This document shows, in pieces, positions 1-19,900 of a DNA stretch of 64,000 nt; the first letter of the stretch is position 1, and the number at the start of each line of letters is the position of its first letter. The notes beneath the pieces were generated by a model. The model did no database searches. It saw nothing but the letters and a program-made list of their open reading frames with translations, and had not been told where the DNA came from. This DNA comes from Silene latifolia (taxonomy: Eukaryota > Streptophyta > Magnoliopsida > Caryophyllales > Caryophyllaceae), in assembly GCF_048544455.1 (NCBI RefSeq), contig NC_133534.1, positions 35,774,217 to 35,838,216 of the forward strand, in the 5' to 3' direction. The translations under genes and the position numbers were made by a program.

Positions 1-8089
<8,089 letters not shown>

Positions 8090-9310
8090 TATAGCGCAAT
8101 TTTTGAAATGTTTATACACAATTTTAATTAGATTGATATAGAAGAAGATAGATGTAAAAACTAAAACTTTATTTATTCAAACTTTATAGTTGTATAGCAA
8201 TTGCAAATAGGCAAGTCTCAATTGCATATAGAAGTATGTTTGGTTCAAATGACCTAAGCAGCCTTGTATGGTTTTATTTCTTTTCGTTTTTTTTTTTTTT
8301 TCAAATATATAAGTTGCGAAATTTCATAGTGATTATACGTAGAAGGTTAATGCAGTTGAGATTACACGAGTGAGATTTATAACGAAACGCTTGAAATCAA
8401 GCCGTGATTTGATAATGTAATTTAGATCGAAATCTGTATATATGTTGTGAAATACGGGTTAGGCTTTGCCGTTTGTTGTGACAATTATAAGGAAAGTGTC
8501 ACTAGACAATGACATCAAACTGTTGTGACATATTTCGAGTTTTAACACTTTGGGGTCACATATAAGATGAAGATCACGGTGGTTTGTGTAGTCAAATCGT
8601 ATATCTATAGTGAACCGATAATGGGCATTTATAGTGAATTCTCTTAGTGAATGAAGTTGTAACAATGCTATAGAGGATGAAGGAGGGAAGATGATAATAT
8701 TTATAGAATTTTTTAGGCGAATACAAGTATTTAACAATTTAACTTGTTTTCAGAAATAATTGTAAACTTGACAAAACTAACCCGTGGTCTGAATAACTTG
8801 AGCATTCTCAACCCGTACCCGAAAAATAATTTGGATTTGACTCAAAATCCAAATTGATCCGGTTCTATTCAACCAGACCCGAATATCTATTGTCACATAC
8901 TAACCATTATCTGATTATCTCTACATAACATACTCGAAATGACTTAATCTAACCCAATCTAACTCGAATTTTTACATACCTGAAATAACACGACTCACAT
9001 TAACTAGACACGAATCATTCAATTGATCCCGTTTGACAAGTCTACTAGTAATAGGTAACCTCATCAAGTAGAGTACTAAATAATGGAGTATTTTAAAAAA
9101 GACCCTCAATTTTGATTTTTGAAAGAGGTTTCAAAACATTTGGGCAAAGTTAAAAAAAAGGTCCTTTTAGACATTAAAGAAAGTGCATCACATTTAGTAA
9201 AAACAATAAATAAATCCAAAAAAATAGACAAGTATTAGTACCTTTGTCTCCCAGTCTCCCATGTGCTCACCTGTACTCCACATTCTCAAACTTATTTTAT
9301 TTGTTTCCCC
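8090..9310. other. Intergenic region between the synthetase and expansin-like genes
   Basis: AT-rich 3' flank of the synthetase gene with no convincing gene. At about 8765-9050 there is a degenerate series of ACCCGAA/ACCCGTA-like words, probably a worn transposon fragment. Nothing else recognisable. Confidence 0.5.
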
Positions 9311-9318
9311 TCTATATA
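9311..9318 (+). promoter_or_regulatory. TATA box of the expansin-like gene
   Basis: TCTATATA lies 81-88 bp upstream of the start codon at 9399, followed by a short CT-rich leader. This spacing is normal for a plant TATA promoter. Confidence 0.6.
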
Positions 9319-9398
9319 GCATAGCAAGCATGCCTATCTCTTCACATCATCACTTCATACTTCATACTCATCCAACTCCTCCCCTCACTTAAACAAAA

Positions 9399-10194
9399 AT
9401 GGGTGTTTTTGTTGTTTACTTCAGCTTTCTTCTAGTTTCATCCTATGCAGCAGCTCAGTTGTGTGAACAATGTGACACTTCCAAAGCTGCTTTCTTTGCT
9501 ACCTCCTCTGGTCTTTCTTGTAAGTTTTTGTTTTTTTTATGTTGTCCTGTTTCAATCAAAAGTTTAAGTTGATGGTTGAGGTATAATTAATATACCGCCT
9601 ACTTAATAATAGTGTGATCTTTCGTGGTAGTCCGAGCATTTGGAACACACTAAAGTTAGAAACGAATTAGCATCACACTGAGGTTGCTGACGGATTAATA
9701 ACATAATGAAGTTCACTAAATTTTTTTAAAAAAAACACTAGCTAAAAATTTAAAATAATTGTGTGGCTGCTGGGATTCGAGCCCAGGTCTCCACGGCCAC
9801 AACGTGGAATTCTTACCACTAAACTACAGCCACTTTGTTAATAAAGTACAGTACTAAATATAAGTTAATTATGCGTAAACAATATGAATGAACTAAACAA
9901 GACACACATGACAAAAAATCCGACCTGCCGGATTCGAACCAGCGACCTAAAGATGTCTGTGAATTACCCACTACAGTCTTCCGCTCTACCAACTGAGCTA
10001 AGGTCGGATGTGCTCTTTCTACTTCATCAATATTTAATATTCAAACATATGCTACTTCAAGAAGATAAAAAAAAAGTCTGGCTGCTGGGATTCGAGCCCA
10101 GGTCTCAACGGCCACAGTTTAATGACTTGCACAAATTTTCATCCTAAAATGAAATAGGTAAAGAAATGAGCAGACGGTTTGTATCCATTGTGCG

Positions 10195-10229
<35 letters not shown>

Positions 10230-12589
10230 CCTTTGGGAAAAGTATTTTAATCAAATGTATACTAATGAGCCAAACAAAAATCAAAGTGGGCCGTACTATT
10301 TTTTGTAAAATAGTTCGAAATTTGGCATAATATTAAGAGGGTAATTAAGTGATAAAGAGTTGTTTAAAAAATGAAGCTGGAGCATGTGGGTATGGTTCTT
10401 TTGCTTTGAACATGTACGGTGGTCATCTTGCTGCTGCTCGTCAAAACATTTACAGTAATGCTCAAGGTTGTGGCGCTTGTTATCAGGTTTCAACACTCCC
10501 TTTTTTTTTCTCAACTCCTTTGTACACTTGTAAATTATTGTTTCCCTAAACACTGTAACTCTGTTTTTGTCTACATTACTCGTCTACATCTTGTTCTTTC
10601 TGTACATGTTTCCTTGTAAACTTCCTTTTTATAAGGAACGGAAAATAAGCTTATACTTCCACGTTTCTTCAAATATACAAGGATGATTCGGTTTCTGAAA
10701 AACAAAGCATGAGTAACTCTATTTCGTAAAATACGCTAAAAATACATGAAAATCTTATTAAGTGCGTTGAGTCTTGAACAATACGGAGTAGTATTAAAAC
10801 GAAATCTCTGGTAATATAGTTTAAAATTAGACACAGGTTTGATTAACAGATAAGATGGTTTTGTTAATTTGAGCAGATAAGATGCGAAAATAGAGCAGTG
10901 TGCAGCAAAGCAGGGACAAACATTGTGGTGACTGATTATCACAATGCTAAGACCAACTTCACAGACTTTGTGTTGAGCAGTAGAGCTTTCAGAGCTATGG
11001 CTTTGCCTGGCAAAGACAAAACCTTATTAGGCCTTGGGATTGTCGATGTCGAGTATAAGAGGTAATTTATCAACTTACTTTGCTCCCCATATTTTGTACT
11101 ATAAATCTTTGTTTTAACATGTGTCACTTTAATTCATATTAGCTTTGTTTTCAAACTTTAATAACCCAGAATATAGATAGATATTTGATAGAAAAATTCA
11201 CAATGCACATCTTTATCATTTGGCCATAGTATATACTCACTGCCTAAAAAGAGGATCCCGTGAGTGTCTAAGGTGTTTTCGGTTGTTTCTCAGTAACTTA
11301 AATTATACTCCATCCGTCTCAATCATTTGTTTTACCTTTTTTTAATCTTTTCGAGGGGTATTTTAATCAATCGTAACGAATGATTGGGATGAAAGGAGTA
11401 ACTGATAACAGAGAAGACCTTCTAGGTGCCACTTCATGAATAAAGTGTACAAGATTTTTAGTTACACTTTATTACGCTTGCCGAAGCGTGTTTTGCAACG
11501 TGAATATCTTTAGTTACACGTTATTAAAAATTATAAAAACTTGATATTCTTATAGCATTCATGACGATGAATTAAACAAGATCTCACATGACTATGTTTT
11601 CTCTCATACATTAGAAATAATATCAAAGATTCTCAACAATCATAAATAGTGCCAAAAGTCAAATGTAATCTTTGATTTGGATGGGAGGAAGTATGAGTTA
11701 TGAGTTATATCAATTAGCCTTCCTTATAACCGTTGTACAGGATAACCCCCCCAAAATAGTGTTGGTTTGGATGGTTTTACACTTTCGTTGTAAATTATTC
11801 TCAGTTACAACGGTTGTAAACGAGAATATGTGATGATCAAAATATACAAATATAAATGAATTAAAACTAGAAAAGAAAAAAAAAAACAGCATGATGGCTA
11901 GTGAAAACTTTACTGGGATTCTTCATAGAATGCTTTAGTCCCCCCTGGGTATTATATCCAGCTTCTTTAATCGTATTGTATAGGTTAAAGTGGAATCAAA
12001 AGGCTGGCTTTTCACCTTAGTAATTATTGATCAACATTACAATCATTTTGCTAATTTTAAATTTGAATATATACTAATCAAAAGTGGCAAATGTAAATCA
12101 ATAACACAAGACGGTTTAATGTGCGACAGGGTGCCTTGTGTTTACAAAGGTCAAAACTTAGCGATTAGGGTGGAAGAGTTCAGCAAACCTCCTAATTACA
12201 TCGCAATCAAGGTTCTATACCAAGGTGGCCAAACTAAAATTGTTGGAGCTGAACTAGCCGGGGTACGTCTACTCTCAAATAGTTTCCTTTCATGCTTAAT
12301 AATAAATTACAAGTTTATTTATGTATTCGTATTTTGTAATAAGGTTGACATTCCAAGCAACTGGGTTTCCATGAAGCATAACTATGGAGCAGTATGGGAC
12401 ACGAGTGCGGCACCAAAAGGATCACTTCAGTTGAGATTTATAGTCTACTCAGGCTTTGATGCACAGTACTTTTATACCAACCAAGTCCTTCCCGCTAAAT
12501 GGAAGCCAGGAGTTGTATACAACACTACTGTTCAGATCGACAATGTTGCCATCGAGAAATGCAAAGCTTGCAAGGGGTTTAAACCCTGA
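9399..12589 (+). CDS. Expansin-like A protein
   Basis: Secreted, cell-wall-associated protein of the expansin superfamily (EXLA subgroup). Exons 9399-9519, 10377-10486, 10877-11061, 12130-12262 and 12344-12589 join to 264 codons plus TGA, the usual family length. The N-terminus is a signal peptide (MGVFVVYFSFLLVSSYAAAQ). The six-stranded barrel domain shows GACGYG, GGHLAAA and GCGACYQ. The HFD catalytic motif of true expansins is absent; the equivalent stretch reads TDYHNAKTNFTDFVLSSRAF, as expected for EXLA proteins without demonstrated wall-loosening activity. The C-terminal CBM63-like domain contains LYQGGQTKIVGAE, YGAVWDT and WKPGVVYNTTVQI. Intron 1 carries antisense tRNA sequences. Intron 4 is only 81 nt, in frame and stop-free. 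Confidence 0.92.
9762..9833 (-). tRNA. tRNA-His (GTG), antisense within intron 1 of the expansin-like gene
   Basis: The minus strand folds into a full cloverleaf: acceptor GTGGCTG/CAGCCAC, D arm GTTTAGTGGTAAGAAT, anticodon stem CCACG/CGTGG around loop TTGTGGC (anticodon GTG), T arm CTGGG-CTCGAAT-CCCAG. Discriminator A. An oligo-T tract follows within about 20 nt downstream. All stems pair, so it could be functional. Confidence 0.92.
9919..10007 (-). tRNA. tRNA-Tyr (GTA) with a 16-nt intron, antisense within intron 1 of the expansin-like gene
   Basis: The minus strand has acceptor CCGACCT/AGGTCGG, D arm GCTC-AGTTGGTA-GAGC, anticodon loop CTGTAG interrupted after position 37 by TGGGTAATTCACAGAC, then ATCTTT and T arm CTGG-TTCGAAT-CCGG. 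An intron at this position is standard for plant nuclear tRNA-Tyr. TTTTTT follows immediately after the discriminator A, a good Pol III terminator. Mature length is 73 nt. Confidence 0.93.
10077..10118 (-). pseudogene. Truncated tRNA-His 3' half
   Basis: About 40 nt match the 3' half of the tRNA-His at 9762-9833: T arm, acceptor 3' strand and part of the anticodon stem, with one substitution. The homology ends in the anticodon region, so no cloverleaf is possible. Probably a partial duplicate or a tRNA-derived retro-fragment. Confidence 0.8.
10197..10230. repeat. Homopolymer T tract in intron 1
   Basis: About 33 consecutive T, immediately followed by CCTTTGGG. On the minus strand this is a poly(A) run near the tRNA-His fragment, so it may mark a retroposition event or may be a simple mononucleotide tract. 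Confidence 0.7.
11308..11398. mobile_element. Stowaway MITE, 91 bp, in intron 3 of the expansin-like gene
   Basis: Flanked by TA on both sides (11306-11307 and 11399-11400). The left arm CTCCATCCGTCTCAATCATT is matched in reverse by AATGATTGGGATGAAAGGAG. The size and TA target site are those of Tc1/mariner-derived Stowaway elements. Confidence 0.8.
11410..11690. mobile_element. Diverged MITE copy related to the one at 13279-13556
   Basis: The interior (about 11519-11625) matches 13370-13460 word by word: AAATTATAAAA, GACGA, AAGATC, CACATGA and TTTTCTC in the same order. The ends are too worn to define. Placed in intron 3 of the expansin-like gene. Confidence 0.45.
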
Positions 12590-12838
12590 TTAGATAGATG
12601 TGTTTGAGTCTTAACTGTCTTTAGTCTTAACTCTTAAGTACTTCTGTTTCTCGAATTTGAATGGTACCTGTAAAATGCGCTCAGTGTGTGAGATTGTGTC
12701 GCTTATGTAGCTTGTAATCTGAGTATCCGACTTTGTATGCCTGTTACTTGTTGGTGCTCTTTTCTCTGCTTCATAATGTTGCTAGATTTATGCTTGTCAA
12801 CACGCCTGTGTATCCAAAAGTTTCATCCCCGAGGCTAA

Positions 12839-13152
12839 GAGCATCTCCAATGGTTCATGTTTGGGGACTTGCTTGCAATATTTACAAAATTATAAGCATG
12901 TAGCTTACCATTGAAGTAGGAAAATTCAAGAGTAGCTTGCAAGCATGTAGCTTTGTCAAGCTACATGGCTTGGTTTTTAAAGAAAAAAACTAAATTATTT
13001 TATTGGATGAAAATAAGAATGTGGACCCATGCAAGCTACAAGATGTTGTAGTCCGTCATTGGAGCGGTACGTAGTTGAAAAGCAACGTAGCTTGAAAAAT
13101 CGATTTGACAAATCAAGCTACATCATATTGTAGTTGTCCATTGGAGTTGCTC
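12839..13152. mobile_element. Tourist-like (PIF/Harbinger) MITE, 314 bp
   Basis: The ends GAGCATCTCCAATGG and CCATTGGAGTTGCTC are inverse complements with one mismatch. They are flanked by TAA on both sides (12836-12838 and 13153-13155), the 3-bp target of PIF/Harbinger elements. No coding capacity. It lies about 250 bp downstream of the expansin-like stop codon. Confidence 0.82.
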
Positions 13153-13278
13153 TAATTACTGGCTTACTGCCGTAATTTGCGCAACTTTGTGCGGGTACTC
13201 AGCGTTACTTATATACTTTGCTCAAATTTAACCAAATTTGGCTCCTTATAAAACCCCTTCAAAGAACACAATTTTTGA

Positions 13279-13556
13279 CCGGCACTTTGATCCTCCATTC
13301 AACTCCACTTTACAACTTTCTTTTATCACGTTTGCCAACACAGTTTTTACACGATAAATATCATTAGCTGCGTATTTGCAAAAATTATAAAAGTTAAATA
13401 TTTTTAATGTACTCTTAAAGACGAATCAAATAAGATCCCACATGAATATATTTTCACTTATGTAACGAGAGAAAATTGAAGTTGAATGTCCGCTTGTGAA
13501 TAGTGCCCAATATAGAAAGTTGTAAAGTGGAGTTGAATGGAGGGACTATATTGTCC
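13279..13556. mobile_element. Fold-back MITE built on CTCCATTCAACTCCACTTTAC
   Basis: Left arm at about 13290-13325 and right arm at about 13514-13550 are inverse complements across CTCCATTCAACTCCACTTT and ACAACTTTCT. The interior matches the worn copy at 11410-11690. The exact ends and target site could not be fixed. Confidence 0.65.
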
Positions 13557-14711
13557 TTTTTTTTTGGGCAGCCGTAAATAAAGAGTTTTTATACAGATGA
13601 CATTTGACTCATTTGGTCAAATGCACTTATTTTACTAATACGATAAACTAAAACAACAAAGTAAAAATAACATCGGGTATGATAAGTGTGTTGATGGCGA
13701 ACGAACGGTTGAATACGGGAATCGACTTCAACATCCACAACATTCTTGAAGTGACGATCACAGGTGGCCAAAAGATCGAACAACTCTTTACTCATCTTAA
13801 TGAACTGAGTTTCGGAGAAATACCAGCAACAAGACAAAAAATGTGTCTCGAAGATTCATCCCCTTGGTTGTGACACAGATTATCTTGGAAACCAACGAGA
13901 CCCTTGACCCATCTAGAATGAGCAAAGTGCACTTACGCCACAAGGACGAAGAAAGGAAAGACAGAATGCAGACCATGAAAGCCTACCTCCAGAGGAGATA
14001 AAACTCCTACACTTTGGAAAACAGTCCCTACGGACAAGAAACTCGTAGCCAAGAAAAGTGAGTCAAAAGATAGGGAGCAATAGAAAGAGCCACTTGATCA
14101 GCCCAAACCAAAACCATCTCAGTAGGACGGAGGGAAATGGACACAACACACACCAGATGTAAAGTTACTAACGTCCTTATTAACCCGTTATTAAATATGA
14201 CACCCTAAGAGCACAAAGAGGCCACTACAGCTAGGAAGATAAAGCTAGAAAACATTTTTATTCGGAAGAACACTAAACAAGTTAAACAAAAAATAAACAT
14301 CAACTAGAGGCGGTAACCACCGCATCCAACCAACCAACACCACTGCCAAATTCTCGATTCATCCCCTACCAGGCACATCTCGAAAAGGAAGAACCATCAA
14401 CCATGACCTCACACCAACCTAAAGCGACAGATTCAACAAACACGTTCCACAAAAGGCGGTATCTTATGAGTTTTTACTTATTCATTTAAGTTTGTAATGG
14501 AAGTGAGAAATATTTCGGGGTTGAAAGACCAATGAATTGGCTCCAATCTATTTACCCAACAATAACTAATTTTGTTGTGGGAAATTATGAAGAGTTGCAA
14601 CTCTTCAGAAACAAACTTTCATTCCTGTTTCCCTCAAAACAAATACAGTACGAGAGAAGAAAATTGACACATCATATTTTCTTCATCTTGAACAAAAATA
14701 CAAATACAACA
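13557..14711. other. Unclassified intergenic DNA
   Basis: Short open stretches exist on both strands but none shows a recognisable domain, and they are interrupted by stops. GC content is slightly raised at 13680-14450, suggesting the remnant of a coding or transposon sequence of unknown family. No function is proposed. Confidence 0.4.
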
Positions 14712-15111
14712 TGAAGAAAAGTGTTTCTTCATGGAAGCCATTAATGAGCATAAGAAAGCTTCAAATTAACAGTGTAAACAATTGAATGAGAGAAAAGACT
14801 AAATAAAAGTGTAAATTTGATTATGAAAAACTTAACTTACAAACTGTTAGTATACAAATCGATTTAACTAACTTGGTAGATCAAAATATCTAGATATTAT
14901 TTGTCAAAAGTCCTACTCTGTTGACCATAACAGAATTTTGTTATGCTGACTCACGTATGACTCATCATAACAGACTATGACAGCCTATCAACTACATTCT
15001 AGACTCTTCTAGAACTTTCTACTAAGTTAACATCTATGTTAGGAGCACACCAACGCATGGTAGAGGCAAGTAGGGTAGTGCTAGTAGTATGCATCATCAA
15101 TATCTCCAATA
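14712..15111 (-). repeat. Copia-1 3' LTR
   Basis: About 400 bp, matching 32646-33049 along its whole length with scattered substitutions and small indels. The adjoining polypurine tract on the minus strand identifies it as the 3' LTR. Confidence 0.9.
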
Positions 15112-15119
15112 CCCTCCTA

Positions 15120-16725
15120 TTAAGTTGGACTTGGTGGATCCGCAACAAGGCCTAACTTGTGAGTAAAATAGGTGTGTTGTGCTTTACCAAGACCCTTAGT
15201 CATAATGTCAACAATCTGGGATGTTGTTCCTACATGTCTAGTTTGTATGAGACCATCAACAACCCTTTCTCGAATATAGTGACAGTCCAGTCTTAAATGC
15301 TTAGTTCGTTCATAGAATACTAGGTTCTCTGCAATGTGTTGGGCAGCCTTATTGTCGCATAAAAGAGTGACTGGAAGTGGAACAGAAACGTTGAAGTTGT
15401 CCAGTAAACTCTCTATCCATACTAATTTACTAGAAGTTTGGCTCATACTGTACTCGATTCTGATGAGGACTTGCTCACTATATTCTGCTTTTTAGTTTTC
15501 TAAGAAATAAGAGAGGTACCCAAGAACACACAGTAGATGTTTAAAGACCTCCCACTAAAAGCACACGTGCCCCAGTCAACATCACAGTAGCTGGTAAGGA
15601 CAAGATGTGCATCTGAAGAATAGAATAGGCCATAATATAATATATGCTTCAAATATCTGACCAAGCGAAGAGCAGCCTGCATATGTGGTAATCGTGGCAT
15701 ACTCAGAAACTGGCTCAACTGCTGGATAGTGTGATATATCAGGTCTTGTGAGATTGAGATAAAGCAATGTCCCAACCAGTCGTTTGTAATCCTCTGGATT
15801 TTGTAACAGATCACCTTCATCTGTAGATAGTTACATGCCCCTCGGAAAAGGAAAGGGAACTGATTTGCAGTTAGTAATTTGTGTGTCAAATAGTATATCA
15901 TTGATATACTTCCTTTGATTGAGAAGGATCCCAGCTTGTGACCTGGAAACTTCAATACCAAGGAAGTACCTTAGGTATCCTAAATCTTTGATTGTAAAAG
16001 CTTGATCCATAAGGGCTTTGATGTTGCTAATTCCTGATTCATCATCTCCAGTAATTAGCATATCATCTACATAAACTAGAATGGCCATAAATTGTCCTTG
16101 CTTCCCTATTTTGAGGAACAAAGAGTAATGCTCCTTGGACTGCTCAAAACCCTAGAAAGACATCTTTAGGAGACAGACCTCATTAGGCTGGTGTTTAGTA
16201 TAACCTTGTGGAACCTCCATTGTTGGATTTGTGCCTTGATTCTGTTAGTCGCCGTTCGAACGACTATGCGGGGGTGGTATCTGTATCTGTTATTGGGCTA
16301 GGTCTGTCTTAGGCCTTTATTAGGTCATTCTGTATTAGGTCTTAGAGAGTATTATATAAACTCTCTAAGCCTCTACATAGCAGTCATACCGTCTGAATCT
16401 GTAATCTGAAAACTCCTCACATATCAATAAAACTCTCTCCCTTCTGCCATGTGGACGTAGTTAACACACCGTTAGTAAACCACGTAAATCTGTGCGTTTT
16501 GTCTTTATTGTTTTTATTTGTTCTTTCTTGCTTCTGTTACAATATCTATGTATACTTCTTCATCAAGGAAACCATGTAAAAATGCATTATTGATATCAAG
16601 TTAATGTAGATGCCATCCCTTGACAGCAGCAAGTCAATTAGGGTTCTTACACTAGTAAATTTAGCAACTGGACTGAATGTATGCTTGTAATCCTTCCCTT
16701 CAACCTGATTATACCCTTTAACAAC
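15120..16725 (-). pseudogene. Copia-1 reverse transcriptase (C-terminal part) and RNase H
   Basis: RT resumes with VKGYNQVEGKDYKHTFSPVA, is interrupted by a solo LTR at 16221-16541, and continues through ILVYVDDMLITGDDESG (the YVDD catalytic motif, intact) and IKDLGYLRYFLGIEVS. RNase H follows with LPVTLLCDNKAAQHIAEN and TKHLRLDCHYIRE, ending at 15120 just before the purine tract. Frameshifts and stops occur near 15500-15840 and 16155. Confidence 0.85.
16221..16541 (+). mobile_element. Solo LTR of the Copia-2 family, inverted relative to its neighbours
   Basis: Begins TGTTGGATTTGTGCC and ends TTCTGTTACA. It is the inverse of the LTR at 16726-17052. It interrupts the Copia-1 RT between VYID and MEVPQGY. 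No full 5-bp duplication is visible; only AT is shared by the flanks, so some host sequence was lost. Confidence 0.85.
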
Positions 16726-17052
16726 TGTTATAATACAAGCAAGAAAGAGAAATAAAGAACAATAAAGAAAGCAACGTACAGATTTACGTGGTTCACTAAC
16801 GGTGTGTTAGCTACGCCCACAGGGCAGAAGGGAGAGAGTTTTATTGATATGTGAGGAGATTCAGATTACGGATTCAGACGGTATGATAAGCATGACTGCT
16901 AGGTAGAGGCTTAGAGAGTTTATATAATACTCTCTAAGACCTAATACAGAATGACCTAATAAGGCCCAAGATAGACCTAGCCCAATAACAGATACGGATA
17001 CCGCATAGTCGTTCGAAGCGACGACTAACAGAATCAAGGCACAAACCCAACA
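16726..17052 (-). repeat. Copia-2 3' LTR
   Basis: 327 bp, TG...CA. It carries a TATA-like ATATAAACTC stretch (minus strand, about 16915-16930). Its first 55 bp also form the 5' remnant at 20119-20174. Confidence 0.88.
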
Positions 17053-17185
17053 AATCTCCACCTTGACTTGAATTCTCTCACAAACAGAAAGATGTACCAG
17101 ATGCACTCCCATAGATGCCAGATGTACTAGAAAACTCTTCTCCCTTCCCCCTCAGATATTGCCCACAAAGGGGCAATTACAGACT

Positions 17186-18236
17186 TCAGATATTTAGCAA
17201 GTCCAAACAGTGTTGGAACTTGCTATGCGGAACTGGCTTGGTAAACATGTCAGTTGGGTTATCAGCAGTACCCACTTTGTTCACCTTAATCCTCTTCTCA
17301 TTTCTCATAAAGTGATATCTCACATCTATATGCTTAGTACTCTCATGATTGACTTGATCTTTAGCCAAGCATCTTGCACTAAGACTGTCACAGAATGCAA
17401 TAGCTTGATCCTGATGTAGACCCAGATCACTGACCAACCCCTTTAACCAGATACCCTCTTTAGCTGCTGCAGTCAAGGCCATATACTCTGCCAGTAGTAG
17501 ACAAAGTAACTGTAGGCTGCAATGTAGCCCTCCAACCTACGACTGAACCACCAAGAGTGAAAACATAACCAGTCATTGATCGTCTGCTGTCAACATCTCC
17601 TGTATAATCAGAATCTGAGTACTCTGACACAAGGCACTATCTATCACCTCCATAAATGAGACCTACATCAGATGTACCCTTAAGGTACCGGAAAATTCTC
17701 TTCATAGCTTGCTAGTGCTCTTTACCTGGATCACCCATAAACCGGCTCACCACAGTGACCGACTATGCTAGATCAGGTCTAGTGCAGACCATAGCATACA
17801 TCAAGCTACCCACTGCACTAGAGTACGGAACTCGGGACATGTACTCCCTTTCTTCAGCTTATTTGGGTGCGAAAGCAACAGACAGATGTGCATTTGATGC
17901 ACTAGGAGTATATATGGATTTAGCAGTAGACATGCCAAATCTTGACAGTACCTTCTGAATATAGCCTTTCTGAGATAAGAAAAGCTTCTTCTTGCTCCTA
18001 TCCTTATAGATCTCCATTCCCAGAATTTTTCTTGTTGCACCCAAATCGTTCATCTCAAACTCAGCACTGAGAAGACCCTTCAATTTTTGAACACCAGACT
18101 TGCTCTCTGCAGCTATCAACAGATCGTCTACATATAGGATCACATAAATAAGAGATCCATTCTTCACCTTGTTTTAATAAACACAACAATCATACGGACT
18201 CCTATTGTAGCCAATTTCCAACATGTAGCTGTCGCA
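17186..18236 (-). pseudogene. Copia-2 reverse transcriptase (C-terminal part) and RNase H
   Basis: Continues the RT with YMLEIGYNRSPYDCCVY, a stop, then GSLIYVILYVDDLLIAAES (YVDD intact) and FEMNDLGATRKILGMEIY. RNase H contains CDSLSARCLAKDQVNHESTK and KHIDVRYHFMRNE, ending near 17186. Several stops and frameshifts between 17490 and 17800. Confidence 0.85.
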
Positions 18237-18241
18237 CCTTT

Positions 18242-19895
18242 TGTAACAACCCCACAAACCAAGGTGCCTTACCAATACCACCCTAGCACATGGGGATGCT
18301 ACCATCTCGGTTGCCCGAGGTACAGTATATCAAAAGTGACCATAAAGAAACATACTTTAAAGTTCAACTGTTTAAAGTGCGTACAACTTATAAACCAAAA
18401 CCAAACGTACAACTGTCATAACAAAATATCAAAACTATAACAACTGTCAGCGGAATACTAGCTATCAAACTACGTGAAGACTCAATCCCAGCCGAGACCC
18501 GCGGGCTATCCATAAGCATACTTGCTAAACAACTGCTCACCACCCCCGAATGGATCACCACAGTTTTCAAAACATTCAAACAGGGCCAGTTACTGAATAA
18601 TCAAAATAAGCAATACAACAACATCCAATTACACAAGCACAATCCTCCGACTCCAGTTCATCACCAATCACCTGACTACACACTAAAGTGTGTAGCCCTA
18701 CGAGAATATCCATCGCAACAGATATTCCACACCGCTAGTGAGAACCGCAGCCTTACCACCTAAGCCCCGCTCAACTCCAAGAGCGAATAACCCATGTCCA
18801 TTAATGTGCACACCCCCTTGTGACGGAAACCACAATGGGTGAATAAAGGGCGTGGAGCCATTCCCGCAAATGACTCCACTCAGCCGAGGGCGCACCTCGC
18901 GAACCACATACAATTACAACCAAAACCATAAAACTGATAATCATTCCAATACCAAGAAGTACAATTATGACCACAATGATAACCATGTAATTCATCCATC
19001 ACATTAACTTAATTCAATTATACAGTAACCGAGTAGGGAAAACCCTACCTTTTCGCAATCCGCTATAACTGCAGCCAAACATACAATTGTACAAGAGTAC
19101 CACATCGTCACCTACAACAATAATAACCAACTATACATCATAATCTGATTTCTAACCAAAACCCCCAAATCACCCAAATTAGGGTTTAAACAAACATTAA
19201 CTATTTGACATAAAAACGATATAGAAATCTTACCCAAATGATGACGATCATAAAGGTATGACGATCTCAGAAATCCGACAACCCTAGCCTTGATTTGATA
19301 GCAAAGAGAGAAGACGATTGAACGTCGTTTTGTTTTTATTTTGTGAAAGGTTTAGAAAAGTGAAAGTAAAAGTAAAAGAACTGTCGAAAGAACTGTAATT
19401 CCTCTCCTCGTTTTACTATCAAACCCGGTCGAAAAACTGTAAAACACGACTTACTCGATCGAGTAACTAACGTACTCGATCGAGTACATCCCACTCGATC
19501 GAATTGCCCCTACTCGATCCAGTAACTACAAAGCATAACGCACTCCAGAATGTGTCAAAGACTTACTCGACAGAGTAAGTCTTACTCGATAGAGTACCCA
19601 ACAACTCAAATATCTGAGATATTACAGTCTTCCCTCATTAAAAATGAACTTCGTCCCCGAAGTTCAAACCCAACCTATAAAACATGTACACCTAACACTA
19701 ACTCCACCAACTATGCCTACCTCCACAACGCGGCTCACGTTATCGTATCAACTATAGTATAGCCTCTCGACACTAACTACACAATACTACCTCCACAAAT
19801 GCCGCTAACTCCGTATCACTAACATATTATCCACTAGCAAATCCAATATCAAGACAATCCACCAAGCGAGATCAACCATAAAACTAAATGTTACA
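18242..19895 (-). mobile_element. Tekay-like Ty3/gypsy remnant: 3' LTR plus short internal tail
   Basis: A full LTR lies at 18242-19626 (1385 bp, TGTAACAACCCC...GATATTACA), followed by a minus-strand purine tract (GAGGGAAGACT) and about 260 bp of internal DNA. The other end is only TGTAACA at 19889-19895. The duplication CCTTT (18237-18241, 19896-19900) brackets it, so it inserted whole and later lost its 5' LTR and most of its interior. The LTR contains repeated CTCGATCGAGT palindromes (19450-19600). Confidence 0.82.
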
Positions 19896-19900
19896 CCTTT

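Noticed and set aside
12117-12129. Expansin-like ORF starting at 11990 as a separate short gene
   Set aside because: The sequence before 12130 is intron 3. The acceptor CGACAG at 12129 joins in phase to exon 3.
13589-13873. Overlapping frames on both strands at about 13.6-13.9 kb as a small gene
   Set aside because: No domain, start context or splice structure could be supported, and stops flank both frames.
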